In this document: one piece after another, positions 44,374 through 45,537 of the stretch
How the letters are laid out: every line of letters starts with the position of its first letter
Position numbering within the stretch: position 1 is the stretch's first letter
Assembly: GCA_903907855.1 (NCBI GenBank)
Contig: CAIVPT010000178.1
Span: 1 to 45,537, forward strand
Reading direction: 5' to 3'
DNA from: an uncultured Synechococcaceae cyanobacterium
GTDB lineage: Bacteria > Cyanobacteriota > Cyanobacteriia > PCC-6307 > Cyanobiaceae
DNA: 45,537 bases
Translations under genes and position numbers: made by a program
The notes under the pieces: generated by a model
Told to the model about the DNA's origin: nothing
The model's database searches: none
What the model saw: the letters and a program-made list of their open reading frames with translations, nothing else

Positions 44374-45537
44374 CACCGGCGTCGACTCTGGCGGTTGCGA
44401 CGGGCCACGGAAGCCACCATGCCCAGGCCGAGGAAGTTCACCAGCATGGCGAAGCGCCCGTAGCTCAGCCAGGGGAGGGGGATGCCGGTGATAGGGCCGA
44501 GGCCGATGGTCATGAAGACGTTGACCACCACCTGAAACATCAGCATCGCACCGACGCCCACCACCACCAGGGACTCCACATCGGAGGAAGCCCGCCCGGC
44601 GATCTGCAGCAGCCGGGCCATCAGCAAGGCGAAGGCCGCCACCACCAGCACGCTGCCGACGAAGCCCAGCTCCTCCCCCAGGGCGCTGAAGATGAAATCG
44701 GTGTGCTGCTCCGGGATGAAGCGCAGCTTGGTGAGCTGCCCCTGGAGCAGCCCGGTGCCCCACCAGCCGCCCGAACCGATGCCGATCTGGCTCTGGATCA
44801 GGTGGTAACCACCCCCCAGGGGATCCTGGGAGGGGTCGAGGAACATGGTGAGCCGCTCGCGCTGGTGCGGCCGCAGGCCGTGCTGCCAGAGCCAGGGGGT
44901 GGCGACGGCAACCAATGCCTGCACCGCCATCACGATCGTCAGGGCGGCCCGTTTCCAGGGCAGGGAGCGCCAGCTCAGCACGGCGGTGAGGGGGATCCAG
45001 GCCAGGAGCCCCCAGGCGAAGCTGCCCGCCAGGATGGCCGTGAGCAGGGGCGAGAGCAGCAGCACCAGCCAGGGCAGGGGCATGCCCGCCCAGAAGAGCA
45101 TCGTTAAAAGCACCGCCCCGAACACCAGGGAGGTGCCCAGGTCGGGCTGTACGAACACCAGCAGCCAGGGCAGGCCGATCATCGCGGTGGGTCGCACCAG
45201 GTCGACGGGCCGCTCCACCGGATGGCGGGCGAGCACCTCCGCCAGCAGCAGAATCGCGGCCAGCTTGGCGAATTCCGACGGCTGCACGTAAAACCCGCCG
45301 ATGGCGATCCAGCTCTGGGCCCCCAGAGCAGAGGTGCCGATCAGCCGCACGGCAATCAGGCTGAGCACGGTGAGGCCGTAGATCGGCCAGCGCAGGCGGG
45401 TGATGCGCTCCACCGGCAGGCGGGCCAGGGCGAGGGCCAGCGCGAAGCCCACCGCCGCAGTGACCCAGTGCTGCCACCACACCGCATCGCTGGCCTGGCG
45501 CTGGGTGCTGGCGATCAGTACACCCGCCAGCAGGGTC
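44370..45537 (-). CDS. rodA: Rod shape-determining protein RodA (5' end cut by window)
   Basis: SEDS-family peptidoglycan glycosyltransferase for cell elongation, multi-pass inner-membrane protein. The coding frame runs off the right edge, so the start is not seen. An in-frame GTG at 45,482 is not convincing as start, because TLLAGVLIASTQRQASDA precedes it in frame. Signatures are SWIAIGGFYVQPSEFAK, VQPDLGTSLVFGAV, GIGSGGWWGTGLLQGQLTKL and FIPEQHTDFIFSALGEELGF (split). The stop overlaps the kinase-like start. Confidence 0.92.
   Translation of the reverse strand, partial: TLLAGVLIASTQRQASDAVWWQHWVTAAVGFALALALARLPVERITRLRWPIYGLTVLSLIAVRLIGTSALGAQSWIAIGGFYVQPSEFAKLAAILLLAEVLARHPVERPVDLVRPTAMIGLPWLLVFVQPDLGTSLVFGAVLLTMLFWAGMPLPWLVLLLSPLLTAILAGSFAWGLLAWIPLTAVLSWRSLPWKRAALTIVMAVQALVAVATPWLWQHGLRPHQRERLTMFLDPSQDPLGGGYHLIQSQIGIGSGGWWGTGLLQGQLTKLRFIPEQHTDFIFSALGEELGFVGSVLVVAAFALLMARLLQIAGRASSDVESLVVVGVGAMLMFQVVVNVFMTIGLGPITGIPLPWLSYGRFAMLVNFLGLGMVASVARRNRQSRRRW

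Noticed and set aside
42994-45480. 828-residue frame that would join the kinase-like protein to rodA antisense-frame sequence
   Set aside because: The upstream part is rodA read in a shifted frame; the true kinase-like start is the GTG overlapping the rodA stop.
1-45537. CRISPR array, prophage or transposon
   Set aside because: No regularly spaced repeat array, no integrase, transposase or phage gene was found.

Overview
The window is a GC-rich (roughly two-thirds G+C) piece of a cyanobacterial chromosome. Oxygenic phototrophy is shown by psaD (photosystem I), ndhN (NDH-1), a crtD-like carotenoid desaturase, sbtA/sbtB bicarbonate uptake, ldpA (circadian redox input), a Ycf45-like protein and several cyanobacteria-only families (DUF1815, DUF2839, CAAD). 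Protein lengths, gene order and GC content fit an alpha-cyanobacterium of the Cyanobium/Synechococcus group. The genus is an inference.

Region 1 (about 1-11,620, minus strand) is the fused S10-spc-alpha ribosomal protein cluster, read from rplC at 11,618 down to rpsM at 138, with secY and adk inside it. rpsJ, infA and rpmD are not in it. Three intergenic hairpins, between rplX and rplE, rplO and secY, and rpmJ and rpsM, are candidate attenuation or autoregulation points.

Region 2 (about 12,050-18,460) runs mainly on the plus strand: ndhN-ldpA, a Ycf45-like AAA ATPase, tRNA-Gln(TTG), a HAD phosphatase-like gene without a normal start codon, and recA behind a cyanobacterial LexA box. Minus-strand DUF1815 and DUF2839 genes follow.

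Region 3 (about 18,500-25,950) has a helicase-like protein that has lost its catalytic motifs, tyrA, crtD-like, a small membrane protein overlapping a fructosamine kinase-like gene, a CAAD/CURT1-like thylakoid protein, and a JAMM peptidase next to a MoeB-rhodanese E1-like enzyme.

Region 4 (about 25,950-31,980) starts with an AT-richer, probably acquired NodZ-like glycosyltransferase gene. It continues with a Na+/H+ antiporter divergent from sbtA-sbtB-psiE-like, a plausible bicarbonate-uptake module in which the antiporter would maintain the Na+ gradient that SbtA uses. A group 2 sigma factor follows.

Region 5 (about 32,000-36,050) has a tandemly duplicated CobA/BtuR-like protein, larE, speD, recF and tRNA-Arg(CCG).

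Region 6 (about 36,100-45,537, minus strand) is rodA (cut by the window edge)-histidine kinase-like-psaD-trpE-gshA-ppc-GNAT. Stop/start overlaps couple rodA/kinase, trpE/gshA and gshA/ppc. trpE carries a +1 frameshift in a nine-G tract. No CRISPR array, prophage or insertion sequence was seen.
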